Positions 43,222 to 52,494 of a stretch of 64,000 nt of DNA are shown here, in pieces (within the stretch, counting starts at the first letter, position 1; each line of letters begins with the position of its first letter). Position numbers and translations under genes: made by a program. The stretch spans positions 57,718 through 121,717 of the forward strand of contig JABILA010000025.1 in NCBI GenBank assembly GCA_018654745.1, in the 5' to 3' direction. This DNA is from Alphaproteobacteria bacterium (GTDB taxonomy: Bacteria > Pseudomonadota > Alphaproteobacteria > UBA2966). The notes under the pieces were generated by a model that was not told the origin of the DNA, did no database searches, and saw nothing but the letters and a program-made list of their open reading frames with translations.

Positions 43222-44939
43222 ATAGACAAGCTTTGGGTCAACGACTGGTTCGGGGTATAAGCCTGATCAGCGTTCTGGCAATTGTTTCCCTGACCGGGTC
43301 GGTGGCCGCAGGCACCGCAAAAAAACATATGATTGCGGCAGCCAATCCGCTGGCCGCGAAAGCCGGGCTCGAAATCTTGCGCGCCGGCGGCAGCGCCGTG
43401 GATGCGGCGATTACCACGCAGCTTGTTTTGACCCTGGTGGAGCCACAATCTTCCGGTATCGGTGGTGGTGCTTTTATGCTGCATTTCGATGCGAGCAGCA
43501 AAACCACCGTCGCATTTGATGGCCGCGAGACGGCGCCCGCTGCGGCGACAGAAAAACTGTTCCTGAAACCGGATGGCGAGCGCATGAAGTTCTTTGCCGC
43601 CGTCGTCGGTGGCCGGGCGGTTGGTGTCCCGGGCGTGCCCCGCCTGATGGAACTGGCGCACAAGAAGTACGGCAAATTACCGTGGAAGGATCTGTTCGCG
43701 CCCGCGATTGATCTCGCACGGAAAGGCTTTGCGATTTCACCCAGGCTTCATGCCTTGTTGAAACGCGACAAACATCTTCCAACGCAGACTGCCGCCCGTG
43801 CCTATTTTTACGATGAGAACGGTGCGCCCTTGCCCGAAGGCCATGTTCTGCGAAACCTGCCGCTGGCAGAGACGTTGCAAAAGATGGCGGAAGGCGGTGC
43901 CGACGCCTTTTACACGGGCGATATCGCCGACAACATTATTTCGAGCGTCAACGAACACAGCAACCCCGGCGGCCTGACTGCGGCTGACATGAAATCCTAC
44001 GTCGCCAAGGCACGAGTGCCGGTTTGCAATCCTTACAGGCAATGGCGAGTTTGCGGCATGCCACCACCGACATCGGGCGGTCTGACGACTTTGCAAATCC
44101 TGGCGTTGCTCGAAAATCAGGACCTGGCGAAGATAGCACCAGGGTCCGTTGATGCTGTTCATTTGATTTCCGAAGCCAGTCGCATGGCTTACGCCGATCG
44201 AGGGAAGTTCATGGCCGATGCCGATTTTGTGCCGGTGCCTGTGAAAGGTCTGTTAGATCCGGATTACATCCGCGCGCGAGCAGCCTTGATCAAACAGGGT
44301 CAGACCATGGGCAAGGCAACGCCCGGTGATGTGCCGGGTCGGCAAGGAAATCTTGTGACAGGTGACACGGCCGAACTGCCGTCGACCACACATTTCAGCA
44401 TTATCGACGATGACGGCAATGTTGTTTCAATGACTTCCAGTGTTGAAAATGCCTTCGGTTCACGCCTGATGGTCGGCGGTTTTATCCTGAATAATCAGCT
44501 CACCGACTTTTCCTTTTCCCCCATCCGTGACGGTGATCTGGTTGCCAACCGGGTCCAGGCCGGCAAGCGCCCCCGCAGTTCCATGTCACCCATGCTTGTA
44601 TTCAAGGGACGTCAGCCAGGCGGAGACTTTCTACTGGCCGCTGGCTCACCTGGCGGCAGCCGGATCATTGCCTATGTCACCAAAACCCTGATCGCCATGC
44701 TGGACTGGAATATGTCACCACAAAAGGCGGTCGCCCTGCCCCATCACGTAAACCGGAATGGCAGCATTGATCTTGAATCAGAAACGCCGCTGGCCGCACT
44801 GGTGAGTGATCTGGAAGGTCGTGGACACAAGGTCAAGGTGCGCGGTTTGAACAGCGGCTTGCATGTCGTTGCCCGAACTGCAAATGGTTTGGAAGGTGGT
44901 GCTGATCCGCGCCGCGAAGGAGTTGTGCTGGGTGACTAG
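43218..44939 (+). CDS. ggt: Gamma-glutamyltransferase (periplasmic)
   Basis: GGT cleaves or transfers the gamma-glutamyl group of glutathione and related peptides in the periplasm and matures by autocleavage. I set the start at TTG 43218, with AAGGGA upstream, giving 573 residues and a normal signal peptide (about 1-31, ending GSVAAG). The longer frame would place 29 residues over the lipoprotein gene. The large subunit has SSGIGGGAFMLHF. The small subunit starts at the conserved TTHFSI, whose first Thr (about 390) is the nucleophile. NAFGSRLMVGGFILNNQ and AGKRPRSSMSP follow. The stop overlaps the next gene. Confidence 0.95.
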   Translation: MNRQALGQRLVRGISLISVLAIVSLTGSVAAGTAKKHMIAAANPLAAKAGLEILRAGGSAVDAAITTQLVLTLVEPQSSGIGGGAFMLHFDASSKTTVAFDGRETAPAAATEKLFLKPDGERMKFFAAVVGGRAVGVPGVPRLMELAHKKYGKLPWKDLFAPAIDLARKGFAISPRLHALLKRDKHLPTQTAARAYFYDENGAPLPEGHVLRNLPLAETLQKMAEGGADAFYTGDIADNIISSVNEHSNPGGLTAADMKSYVAKARVPVCNPYRQWRVCGMPPPTSGGLTTLQILALLENQDLAKIAPGSVDAVHLISEASRMAYADRGKFMADADFVPVPVKGLLDPDYIRARAALIKQGQTMGKATPGDVPGRQGNLVTGDTAELPSTTHFSIIDDDGNVVSMTSSVENAFGSRLMVGGFILNNQLTDFSFSPIRDGDLVANRVQAGKRPRSSMSPMLVFKGRQPGGDFLLAAGSPGGSRIIAYVTKTLIAMLDWNMSPQKAVALPHHVNRNGSIDLESETPLAALVSDLEGRGHKVKVRGLNSGLHVVARTANGLEGGADPRREGVVLGD

Positions 44940-45798
44940 GATGCTGCCAAAATCGATAATTCACTTGATCTGTGCCTCGATTCTGGTTCTGGCATCGGTT
45001 CCGGCAGTTATGGCCGAAGGTATTTCGCTAGCGCGCATCCCCCACATCTATGAGGTGGTGATCGACCCGGCTCATCCAGATCATCTCATTTTGGCGACGC
45101 CGCGTGGCCTTTATCGCCTGACACCAACAATTGAAATGCAGCCGCTGCTGGACGACACCCATGATATCACCGGGCTGGTTGTTTCCGATGATGGCAAATT
45201 CCTGTTGGCTAGTGGCAAGAAGAAGAACAAACCTGTCGGCATATTATTCTCCGGCGATGCGGGTAAGACCTGGAAGACACATTCAGCGCCCATGGCGGAT
45301 GCAAAGACACTCCGCCTGATGAAGGTCGCCGGGCCCAAAGGGTACTTGCTGGCTGTCGCTGATGGTCTTTATCAAAGTCTGGACGCCGGAAAAAACTGGA
45401 AGAACATCGCAAAAATGCCACCTGCCAGCCTTGGCCTGGCCACCAGTCAAAAATCCGCCAATGATTTGCTGGCCGCAACAGCCAAAGGTTTGAAAGCCAG
45501 TGCCGACGGTGGAAAATCCTGGCAGCCGGTGACAGTTGGCCCTGCAGGTAAACCCGCCAGTATGGTCGCCAGGGACGGACGCAACAAAGCCTGGACCTTT
45601 ATTGTCAGCGCCGGATTGTTTACACAAACCAAAGGCGGCAAGTGGGTAAAACGAGCCCCGGCGGGGCAATTCGATGGTGCCCTGATACAACTGACCGGCC
45701 ACAAGTCCGCTACGGGGCAGCTTGTTGCCCTGACCCAATATATGAAATTGTTGAAAAGCCGTGATGGTGGCCGGACCTGGGCACCGTTCGGAAAATAA
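44932..45798 (+). CDS. Secreted Asp-box (BNR) repeat protein, YCF48-like propeller
   Basis: This exported protein of about 288 residues carries four Asp-box motifs at the turns of a predicted beta-propeller: SGDAGKTW, SLDAGKNW, SADGGKSW and SRDGGRTW. Such repeats occur in sialidases and in YCF48/photosystem-assembly-like proteins; here no catalytic site is evident. A signal peptide covers about residues 1-29 (ILVLASVPAVMAEG). The start is either GTG 44932, which has AAGGAG at 9 bases, or ATG 44941. It overlaps the ggt stop by 8 bases and is the last gene of this operon. Confidence 0.8.
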   Translation: MTRMLPKSIIHLICASILVLASVPAVMAEGISLARIPHIYEVVIDPAHPDHLILATPRGLYRLTPTIEMQPLLDDTHDITGLVVSDDGKFLLASGKKKNKPVGILFSGDAGKTWKTHSAPMADAKTLRLMKVAGPKGYLLAVADGLYQSLDAGKNWKNIAKMPPASLGLATSQKSANDLLAATAKGLKASADGGKSWQPVTVGPAGKPASMVARDGRNKAWTFIVSAGLFTQTKGGKWVKRAPAGQFDGALIQLTGHKSATGQLVALTQYMKLLKSRDGGRTWAPFGK

Positions 45799-45938
45799 TA
45801 GACGGGCACGAAATAGCGTTGAAATTGCGCCAAAGTCACTGTTACGAAGAGGTTTTCGCCTCATAAGGAACTGGTTTCCACGAAATCAGCCAAAATGCAA
45901 TTTGTCACCAGATATCGTGATCAATCAGAGGTTATGGG

Positions 45939-45969
45939 GAACTATTCAGCCATATTACTGGAATAGTTC
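45939..45969. repeat. Inverted repeat between the Asp-box gene and padR
   Basis: GAACTATTC (45939-45947) and GAATAGTTC (45961-45969) are perfect 9-base inverted repeats with a 13-base loop. No T-run follows, so termination of the upstream operon is uncertain; a protein-binding dyad is the alternative. The rest of 45799-46095 shows no gene. Confidence 0.55.
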
Positions 45970-46022
45970 AAAGCCATGTCACGGAAAAGCTTGATTTACC
46001 GCAACTAAAATCAATTATTATG

Positions 46023-46063
46023 TTGAAATGATATATGTCGATCCAATATAAGAACGACTTATA
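46023..46063 (+). promoter_or_regulatory. padR operon promoter with embedded palindromic operator
   Basis: TTGAAA (46023-46028) is followed after 18 bases by TATAAG (46047-46052). The -10 hexamer is also the left arm of a perfect dyad TATAAG-N5-CTTATA (46047-46063). The palindrome ends 32 bases before the padR ATG. A PadR dimer bound here would cover the -10 and start region, so autorepression of the efflux operon is the natural reading. Confidence 0.6.
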
Positions 46064-46095
46064 ACGCTTCAATCCAGATTTGCGGAAAACCGGCT

Positions 46096-46632
46096 ATGGA
46101 CATAAAAACCTTTTGCCTCGGCATTTTGTCATTTGGCGACGCCACAGGCTATGAAATCAAAAAACAGCTTGAGGGGCCATTCCGGCACTTCTATGACGCC
46201 AGTTTCGGCTCGATTTACCCAGCACTTGGCAAATTGACGGATGCCGGGCTGGTTGAGCGCACCGAACTTGCCCAGGACAAACGACCGGACAAAAAGGTCT
46301 ACTCTATTACCCCTGCTGGCAAAATGTTATTGATGGACGCGCTGGAGAAACCGGTTGCAGAGGACAAGGTCAGGTCTGACTTTTTGGCCACCATCGTTTT
46401 CTCGGAATTACTGACACCATCGACAATTGATCAAATGATCGCAGTCCGGATCGCCGGACTGGAAAAAGCCATTGCAGAATTTGACTGTGAGCAGGATATA
46501 GCCGGACCAGGAGCGCATTTTGTTTGCGGATTTGGCAAAGCTGTTTACGGCGCCGCGCGCGAATATCTTGAAAATCACAGACACGAAATAGTCGGTCACA
46601 GCCTGTTGACCAAATCGGAGAAAGTTCAATGA
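46096..46632 (+). CDS. PadR-family transcriptional regulator
   Basis: This 178-residue regulator has an N-terminal winged helix (about 1-85) with the PadR pattern LGILSFGDATGYEIKKQL, FGSIYPALGKLTDAGLVE and KVYSITPAG, plus a C-terminal helical domain of the Vir_act_alpha_C type. PadR proteins usually repress adjacent efflux genes and release them on ligand binding. Its stop overlaps the ATG of the membrane fusion protein gene by 4 bases. Confidence 0.93.
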   Translation: MDIKTFCLGILSFGDATGYEIKKQLEGPFRHFYDASFGSIYPALGKLTDAGLVERTELAQDKRPDKKVYSITPAGKMLLMDALEKPVAEDKVRSDFLATIVFSELLTPSTIDQMIAVRIAGLEKAIAEFDCEQDIAGPGAHFVCGFGKAVYGAAREYLENHRHEIVGHSLLTKSEKVQ

Positions 46633-47717
46633 ACAAGTCGTATCTACTCGCATTCGTCATGGCAGTCGCCGTCGTCGGATGGATTTTTTCCGGGCAGTTG
46701 CAGGCAACCACTACAGAGGCAGACGCTGAGGCCGCAAATTCCGAAACAAAGGCTGACAAGAAAGATCATCCGGTTACCGTACGTGTTCGTTTGATGCAGG
46801 CCCAGGCACATCAGCGCGAAGTCGTTCTGCGCGGCCGGACACAGGCGGTCCGCAGCGTCGCTGTCAAATCCGAAATTTCCGGTCGTATAGTGCAGCTGGC
46901 TGTAACCAAGGGCAAACGCGTCAAAGCCGGTGCCTTGATTGCAAAAATTGACATGCAGGACCGGGCCTCACGCCTGGCAGAAGGCCGTGCCCTGGTGCGC
47001 CAGCGTCAGCTGGAGTATAAAGCCGCGATCGCCCTGTCAAAAAAGGGCTACAGGGCTGAAACGAAACTAGCCGCGTCCCAGACTCAACTGGATTCCGCCA
47101 AGGCCCTGGTCAAACGGATCGAGCTTGAAATACAGCACACCGAAGTCCGTGCACCCTTCGCCGGGATCGTTGACAGCAAACGCGTTGAAATCGGTGACTA
47201 TATGAAAGTCGCTGAAGTCGTCGCAACCATCGTTGACCAAAACCCCTATCTTGTCGTCGGTGATGTGTCCGAGCGTGAAGTCAGCTACCTGAAAGTTGGC
47301 CAGAAAGCGACTGCCGAGCTTGTCACCAACAAAAAGGTCAGCGGTAAAATCCGTTTCATCGCAACCACAGCAGACGGTGCAACCAGAACTTTCCGGGTTG
47401 AAGTGGAAGTCCCCAATCCGAAGCGTGATTTGCGCGACGGCATCACCGCACGCATCCGCATTCCCGTCGACAAATCTATGGCACATCTGATTACACCAGC
47501 TGTCATGACCCTGAACGACGAAGGTCAGCTTGGTGTCAAAACGGTAACCCAGGAAGGCATTGTGCGCTTTTTCCCGGCGCAGATTATCGCCGATGGTGAA
47601 AATGGTGTCTGGCTGGCCGGTTTGCCGGAAACAATTGGTGTGATCACGGTCGGTCAGGATTTTGTCCGCGATGGCGATCAGGTTCTGCCCGTAATTGAAA
47701 ACAGGCCTGCATCATGA
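46629..47717 (+). CDS. RND efflux periplasmic adaptor (membrane fusion protein)
   Basis: This 362-residue HlyD/AcrA-family adaptor links the RND pump to an outer membrane channel. It has an N-terminal membrane anchor or signal (about 5-26), a split lipoyl domain (SEISGRIVQLAVTKGKRVKAG and VRAPFAGIVDSKRVEIGDY), a short helical hairpin between the halves, and beta-barrel and membrane-proximal domains. No lipobox is visible. It overlaps padR and the pump gene by 4 bases each. No outer membrane channel gene is present in the window. Confidence 0.93.
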   Translation: MNKSYLLAFVMAVAVVGWIFSGQLQATTTEADAEAANSETKADKKDHPVTVRVRLMQAQAHQREVVLRGRTQAVRSVAVKSEISGRIVQLAVTKGKRVKAGALIAKIDMQDRASRLAEGRALVRQRQLEYKAAIALSKKGYRAETKLAASQTQLDSAKALVKRIELEIQHTEVRAPFAGIVDSKRVEIGDYMKVAEVVATIVDQNPYLVVGDVSEREVSYLKVGQKATAELVTNKKVSGKIRFIATTADGATRTFRVEVEVPNPKRDLRDGITARIRIPVDKSMAHLITPAVMTLNDEGQLGVKTVTQEGIVRFFPAQIIADGENGVWLAGLPETIGVITVGQDFVRDGDQVLPVIENRPAS

Positions 47718-50700
47718 ATGGTATTATCTCGGCTGCACTGGACCGTTCCAGGACGGTAATGCTGATTCTGGCTCTGATCCTGATCACGGGTGCCGTTTCA
47801 TACGTTAACATTCCCAAGGAATCCGATCCTGACATCGATATTCCGATCCTTTATGTCTCCATGAACCACGAAGGCATCTCGCCGGAAGATGCCGAGCGCC
47901 TTTTGGTCCGCCCCATGGAAAAAGAATTGCGGAGCATCGAGGGCGTCAAGGAAATGCGCTCAACCGCAGCCGAGGGCTTTGCGTCGGTCCTGCTTGAATT
48001 CGAAGCCGGATTTAACGCTGACCAGGCCGCCGTCGATGTGCGCGAAGCTGTGGATGTCGCCAAAAACGAATTGCCGGGCGATACCGAAGATCCGGTCGTC
48101 AACGAAGTCAACGTCGGTCTTTTCCCGGTGATGGTCGTGGTACTCGCAGGGAACGTACCTGAGCGCACCCTGATGGCACTGGCACGTGACCTGAAGGACG
48201 AACTGGAAGGTCTTCCAGGCGTTCTGGAAGCTGATATCGGTGGCAACCGCGATGAATTGCTGGAGATCATCGTTGATCCACTGAAGCTGGAAAGCTATCA
48301 GATTTCCCACACGGAATTGATCAATGCGGTTTCCCTGAATAACCGTCTTGTCGCTGCCGGCGCACTGGATACAGGCGATGGCCGTTTCTCCGTCAAGGTC
48401 CCGGGACTGTTTAAAACAGCCGCCGACGTCTTTGACCTGCCGATCAAGGTGCGTGGTGAAAGCGTGGTCACGCTGGGCGACATCACCAGCGTTCGACGGA
48501 CGTTCAAAGATGCTAACTCGAAGGCGCGCGTCGATGGCAAGCCTGCGATTACCCTGGAAATCAAAAAGCGCATTGGCGAAAACGTCATTGAAACCCTGGA
48601 ACAGGTCCGGGCGATTGTCACGTCTCGCCAGAACGATTGGCCTGCAGGCGTTGAAGTTTCCTTCATGCAGGACAAGTCCAAGCAAATCAAAATCATGCTG
48701 GCTGATCTGCAAAACAATGTGATCAGTGCCATTCTGTTGGTCATGGTTGTTGTCATTGCAGCCCTTGGTCTGCGCAGTGCCGGCCTTGTTGGCCTGGCCA
48801 TCCCCAGTTCTTTCCTGATTGGTATTCTGGTCCTGTCGATGATGGGCCTGACGATCAACATTGTTGTGCTGTTCAGCCTGATCCTGGCCGTTGGCATGTT
48901 GGTCGACGGCGCCATTGTGGTGACCGAATTTGCCGACAGAAAGATGGGCGAGGGCTTGCATCGACGTGAGGCCTATGGCCTGGCAGCAAAACGCATGGCG
49001 TGGCCGATTATTGCATCGACCGCGACGACGCTGGCGGTCTTTATGCCCTTGTTGTTCTGGCCCGGTATCGTCGGCGAGTTCATGAAGTTCTTGCCGATTA
49101 CCCTGATCGCTACATTGGCAGGATCACTGGTCGTTGCCTTGATTTTTGTACCCACGCTGGGGGCCCTGATCGGCAAACCCGGCAGCGGTAACAAGACCGT
49201 TCAATCACACCTCAATGCAGCAGAATCCGGTAGCCTGGAAGATGTTCCCGGCATGACAGGGTTGTATGTCCGTGTGGTTTCGGTCTGTGTGCGCCACCCC
49301 ATCAAAATTGTTGCCTTCGCCGTCGCATTGCTGATCAGTGTTCAGGTCTATTATTCCCAGAACGGCAACGGGGTCGAATTCTTCCCCGAAGTTGAACCGG
49401 AAATGGCCATTGCCTGGGTACATGCCAGGGGCAATATGTCGATTGATGAAAATGATGCCCTGATCAAAGAAGTTGAAGAACGTATCCTGAAGGTCGACGG
49501 GTTTGCATCTGTCTATTCGCGTGTTGGCAAAGCGGGTGGTGGATCGGATACCGCGGAAGACGTCATTGGCACCATTCAGTTTGAATTCAAGGACTGGCAG
49601 GAACGCCGCCCGGCCAAGGAAATCCTGGCCGAAGTCCGGGCGAAAACAGCCGACCTTGCCGGTATTCATGTCGAGGTTCGCATTCCTGAATCCGGTCCAC
49701 CCACCGGCAAGCCCGTTCAATTGCATCTACGGTCTCGCGTACCAGAAGCAATTACACCGGAGCTGGAGAAAATTCTTGAAGGCGTCAAGAAATTTGATGA
49801 CCTGATCGATATTGAAGACAGCCGTCCAATCCCCGGTATTGTCTGGCAGCTGGATGTTGATCGGGCCCAGGCCGGACGCTTTGGTGCGGATGTCACCACC
49901 GTCGGCCAGATGATCAAACTGGTGACCAACGGCATCAAGGTCGGTGAATACCGGCCCGATGACGCAGACGAGGAAATTGAAATCCGGGTTCGTTATCCCT
50001 CGGATGAGCGTAACATCAATCAGCTCGACCAAATTCGTGTGATGACCAACCAGGGTCTGGTGCCGATCAGTAACTTTGTATCACGCCAGGCCGTGCCCAA
50101 GACGGGAACCATTAAACGTACCGACGGCATGCGTGTCATGCACATTAAGTCTGAAGTGGCCGATGGTGTTCTGGCCGACGACAAGATAAGTGAGATCAAG
50201 ACCTGGCTTGCGACACAGGAAATCGATCCACGGGTCGAAGTTGCCTTCAAGGGCCAGGATGAGGAGCAAAAAAAGGCTCAGTCATTTCTGTCGAAGGCCT
50301 TTGGTGTGGCCCTGTTCGCCATGGCAATCATACTGGTGACCCAGTTCAACAGCTTCTATCAAGCCTTCCTGATCCTGACTGCCGTCATTATGTCGACGGC
50401 TGGCGTGGTTATCGGACTGATGATCACCGGCCAAACCTTCGGCATCGTCATGACGGGTGTGGGTATCATCACCCTGGCGGGGATTGTGGTGAACAACAAT
50501 ATTGTCTTGATCGATACCTATGATCGATTACGGGACGGTGGCATGCCGCCGCTGGAAGCCGTTGTTCGAACCGGAGCACAACGTTTACGCCCGGTAATGC
50601 TGACAGCTGTAACAACAGTGCTGGGCTTGATGCCGATGGTCATGGGATTGAATATTGATCTCTTTACCAGGGAAGTCTCGCAGGGTGCGCCGTCAACCCA

Positions 50701-50884
50701 GTGGTGGATACAGCTGTCTACAGCCGTCGTCAGTGGCCTGACGTTCGCGACGGTCCTGACACTGATTGTGACACCTTGCATGTTGGCCATGGGTGCCAAT
50801 ACCAGTAGCTGGTTCGCCAACAGAAAAGCCAAGCGCCTGGCGCGGCGTCAGGGACTGGATACACCCGCCCCGGCAGCCGAATAG
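47714..50884 (+). CDS. RND efflux pump, inner-membrane permease
   Basis: This 1056-residue AcrB-superfamily transporter has 12 expected membrane helices and two large periplasmic loops. The N-terminus has IPKESDPDIDIPILYVSM. In helix 4 the proton-relay motif reads GMLVDGAIVVTE, so the first of the two AcrB aspartates is kept and the second is Gly. In helix 10 the segment AGIVVNNNIVLID has Asn where AcrB has its relay lysine. These changes occur in a common subfamily, so I treat the pump as functional with a modified relay. The substrate is unknown. A terminator follows inside the end of pssA. Confidence 0.93.
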   Translation: MNGIISAALDRSRTVMLILALILITGAVSYVNIPKESDPDIDIPILYVSMNHEGISPEDAERLLVRPMEKELRSIEGVKEMRSTAAEGFASVLLEFEAGFNADQAAVDVREAVDVAKNELPGDTEDPVVNEVNVGLFPVMVVVLAGNVPERTLMALARDLKDELEGLPGVLEADIGGNRDELLEIIVDPLKLESYQISHTELINAVSLNNRLVAAGALDTGDGRFSVKVPGLFKTAADVFDLPIKVRGESVVTLGDITSVRRTFKDANSKARVDGKPAITLEIKKRIGENVIETLEQVRAIVTSRQNDWPAGVEVSFMQDKSKQIKIMLADLQNNVISAILLVMVVVIAALGLRSAGLVGLAIPSSFLIGILVLSMMGLTINIVVLFSLILAVGMLVDGAIVVTEFADRKMGEGLHRREAYGLAAKRMAWPIIASTATTLAVFMPLLFWPGIVGEFMKFLPITLIATLAGSLVVALIFVPTLGALIGKPGSGNKTVQSHLNAAESGSLEDVPGMTGLYVRVVSVCVRHPIKIVAFAVALLISVQVYYSQNGNGVEFFPEVEPEMAIAWVHARGNMSIDENDALIKEVEERILKVDGFASVYSRVGKAGGGSDTAEDVIGTIQFEFKDWQERRPAKEILAEVRAKTADLAGIHVEVRIPESGPPTGKPVQLHLRSRVPEAITPELEKILEGVKKFDDLIDIEDSRPIPGIVWQLDVDRAQAGRFGADVTTVGQMIKLVTNGIKVGEYRPDDADEEIEIRVRYPSDERNINQLDQIRVMTNQGLVPISNFVSRQAVPKTGTIKRTDGMRVMHIKSEVADGVLADDKISEIKTWLATQEIDPRVEVAFKGQDEEQKKAQSFLSKAFGVALFAMAIILVTQFNSFYQAFLILTAVIMSTAGVVIGLMITGQTFGIVMTGVGIITLAGIVVNNNIVLIDTYDRLRDGGMPPLEAVVRTGAQRLRPVMLTAVTTVLGLMPMVMGLNIDLFTREVSQGAPSTQWWIQLSTAVVSGLTFATVLTLIVTPCMLAMGANTSSWFANRKAKRLARRQGLDTPAPAAE

Positions 50885-50910
50885 TTTCGTGATTAACTGA
50901 GGTTGAAGAG

Positions 50911-51720
50911 TTACTTTGTATCGGAAGGCGTCTGTTCATCAGACGCCTTTTGATCTTCATCAGGTTCGGATTTTCCGGCGAAGGCAACTTCCTGACGCTG
51001 CCAGCTGCGCCATGATACCGGAATGATTGCGAGATAAATCGCACAAATCGCCGTCAGCACAAACCACGGATAGCTGGCGACAACCGCACCAACCAGGCCA
51101 ACAACAATTAATACCGGCAGGACGGATTCCTTTTTGACCCGCATTTTCTTGAAAGAGAATGTCGGGATCTGGCTCACCATCAAGAAAGCCACAAACGCGA
51201 GGTTCACCGCGTTCACCAGTGCCAGTCGAAAAAAATCATCTCCGACCTGAAAACTTATCATCATCGGCAACAACGCCAGGCCCGCCGCAGCCGGTGCCGG
51301 AACACCGGTGAAAAAGTTCGCAGCAAATTCCGGCTCATTCGGGTCTTCCAGGGCTGTGTTGAACCGCGCCAGGCGCAATCCACAACAAACGGCATAGGCC
51401 AACACAATTATCCAGCCCATCCCCCCCAGTTCGGACATGGTCCAGCGATAGAGCACCAGCGCAGGTGCCACACCAAAGCTTACAAAATCCGACAGAGAGT
51501 CCAGTTCCGCACCAAATTTGGAAGTTCCTTTTAACAGTCGGGCCACGCGCCCATCCAGCGCGTCCAGGATTGCCGCAACCGCAATGGCCATAACGGCAAG
51601 TTCCCACTGCTCTGCCAAGGCAAAACGGACGGCGGTGAGACCAGCACAAACTGCTAATACAGTCAGGATATTCGGTATCAGACTGTTGACGGGTAATCCT
51701 CTCAGACGTGGCCTGCGCAT
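50911..51720 (-). CDS. pssA: CDP-diacylglycerol--serine O-phosphatidyltransferase
   Basis: PssA makes phosphatidylserine, the precursor of phosphatidylethanolamine. I use ATG 51720 (269 residues), one base after the psd stop, with GGGGAGAT upstream. The CDP-alcohol phosphatidyltransferase motif D-G-x2-A-R-x8-G-x3-D-x3-D is complete, from DALDGRVARL through AELDSLSDF. Several membrane helices follow, then a hydrophilic acidic tail (EPDEDQKASDEQTPSDTK). The tail overlaps a terminator of the convergent operon. It forms a two-gene unit with psd. Confidence 0.95.
   Translation of the reverse strand: MRRPRLRGLPVNSLIPNILTVLAVCAGLTAVRFALAEQWELAVMAIAVAAILDALDGRVARLLKGTSKFGAELDSLSDFVSFGVAPALVLYRWTMSELGGMGWIIVLAYAVCCGLRLARFNTALEDPNEPEFAANFFTGVPAPAAAGLALLPMMISFQVGDDFFRLALVNAVNLAFVAFLMVSQIPTFSFKKMRVKKESVLPVLIVVGLVGAVVASYPWFVLTAICAIYLAIIPVSWRSWQRQEVAFAGKSEPDEDQKASDEQTPSDTK
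50926..50951 (+). terminator. Terminator of the RND operon, inside the 3' end of pssA
   Basis: AGGCGTCTG (50926-50934), loop TTCAT and CAGACGCCT (50940-50948) form a perfect 9-base stem followed by TTT on the plus strand. It lies 41 bases after the RND stop. The same bases encode part of the C-terminal tail of convergent PssA, so terminator and coding sequence share this stretch. Confidence 0.7.
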
Positions 51721-51721
51721 G

Positions 51722-52414
51722 TTATCTGATCTCCCCGGCCCGGCGCGCCTCCGAGGAGGATACATCTGCCAGTACAGTTTCCCCGGCAACTGTCAGCTGC
51801 CCCGGTATCACCAGAGGCTCCATGCCGTGATCCAGATAAACATCAACCCGGCTGCCAAAGCGGATCAGACCAAAACGCTGCCCCGCCCTGACCTGATCAC
51901 CTTCTTTCAAATGGCAAAGAATTCGTCGCGCAACCAGACCTGCAATCTGGACAAAAGCAATATCCTTGCCGTCCGCAGTCGTCATACGCACGCTCTGTCG
52001 CTCATTGGCTTCCGAAGCCTTGTCCAGCGATGCGTCGAGAAATTCACCCTTGCGATAGGATACTTTCGTAATCTCACCATCCATCGGCGCGCGGTTTACG
52101 TGAACGTTGAAGACATTCATGAAAACACTGACGCGGGTCCGGGCATCCGACCCCATGCCCAGTTCCTCAGGCGGAATGGCTCGTTCAATCATTTGCACGA
52201 CACCATCCGCAGGACTGATAACCAGGCCTTCACGGGTGGGCGTAACACGATCCGGATCGCGGAAAAAATAGGCGCACCACAAGGTCAGGACAACACCAAC
52301 CCAACCCAGAATTTCATGGACCTGGAACAGAACCAGTGTAACGACGGCAAAGATACCAACAAAACGGTACCCTTCGCGGTTTATGGGAACCAGAACACGA
52401 TCAAGAGAGCTCAT
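51722..52414 (-). CDS. psd: Phosphatidylserine decarboxylase proenzyme
   Basis: Psd decarboxylates phosphatidylserine to phosphatidylethanolamine in the inner membrane, using a pyruvoyl group formed by self-cleavage. I start at ATG 52414 ([16 protein letters not shown], 230 residues), which matches short alphaproteobacterial homologues; ATG 52453 would add 13 residues. Visible parts are a membrane hairpin (about 18-50), [20 protein letters not shown], the active-site [12 protein letters not shown], and the cleavage site Gly-Ser in [10 protein letters not shown]. It is followed immediately by pssA, so both steps of PE synthesis are together. Confidence 0.94.
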   Translation of the reverse strand: MSSLDRVLVPINREGYRFVGIFAVVTLVLFQVHEILGWVGVVLTLWCAYFFRDPDRVTPTREGLVISPADGVVQMIERAIPPEELGMGSDARTRVSVFMNVFNVHVNRAPMDGEITKVSYRKGEFLDASLDKASEANERQSVRMTTADGKDIAFVQIAGLVARRILCHLKEGDQVRAGQRFGLIRFGSRVDVYLDHGMEPLVIPGQLTVAGETVLADVSSSEARRAGEIR

Positions 52415-52494
52415 TGATCCAAAACTCCAATAGTAGTCAAAATTTTGTTGCATCTTACCCTGCTCTTTGCCTCAGGGTAAGGGTTGCTTGGGCG

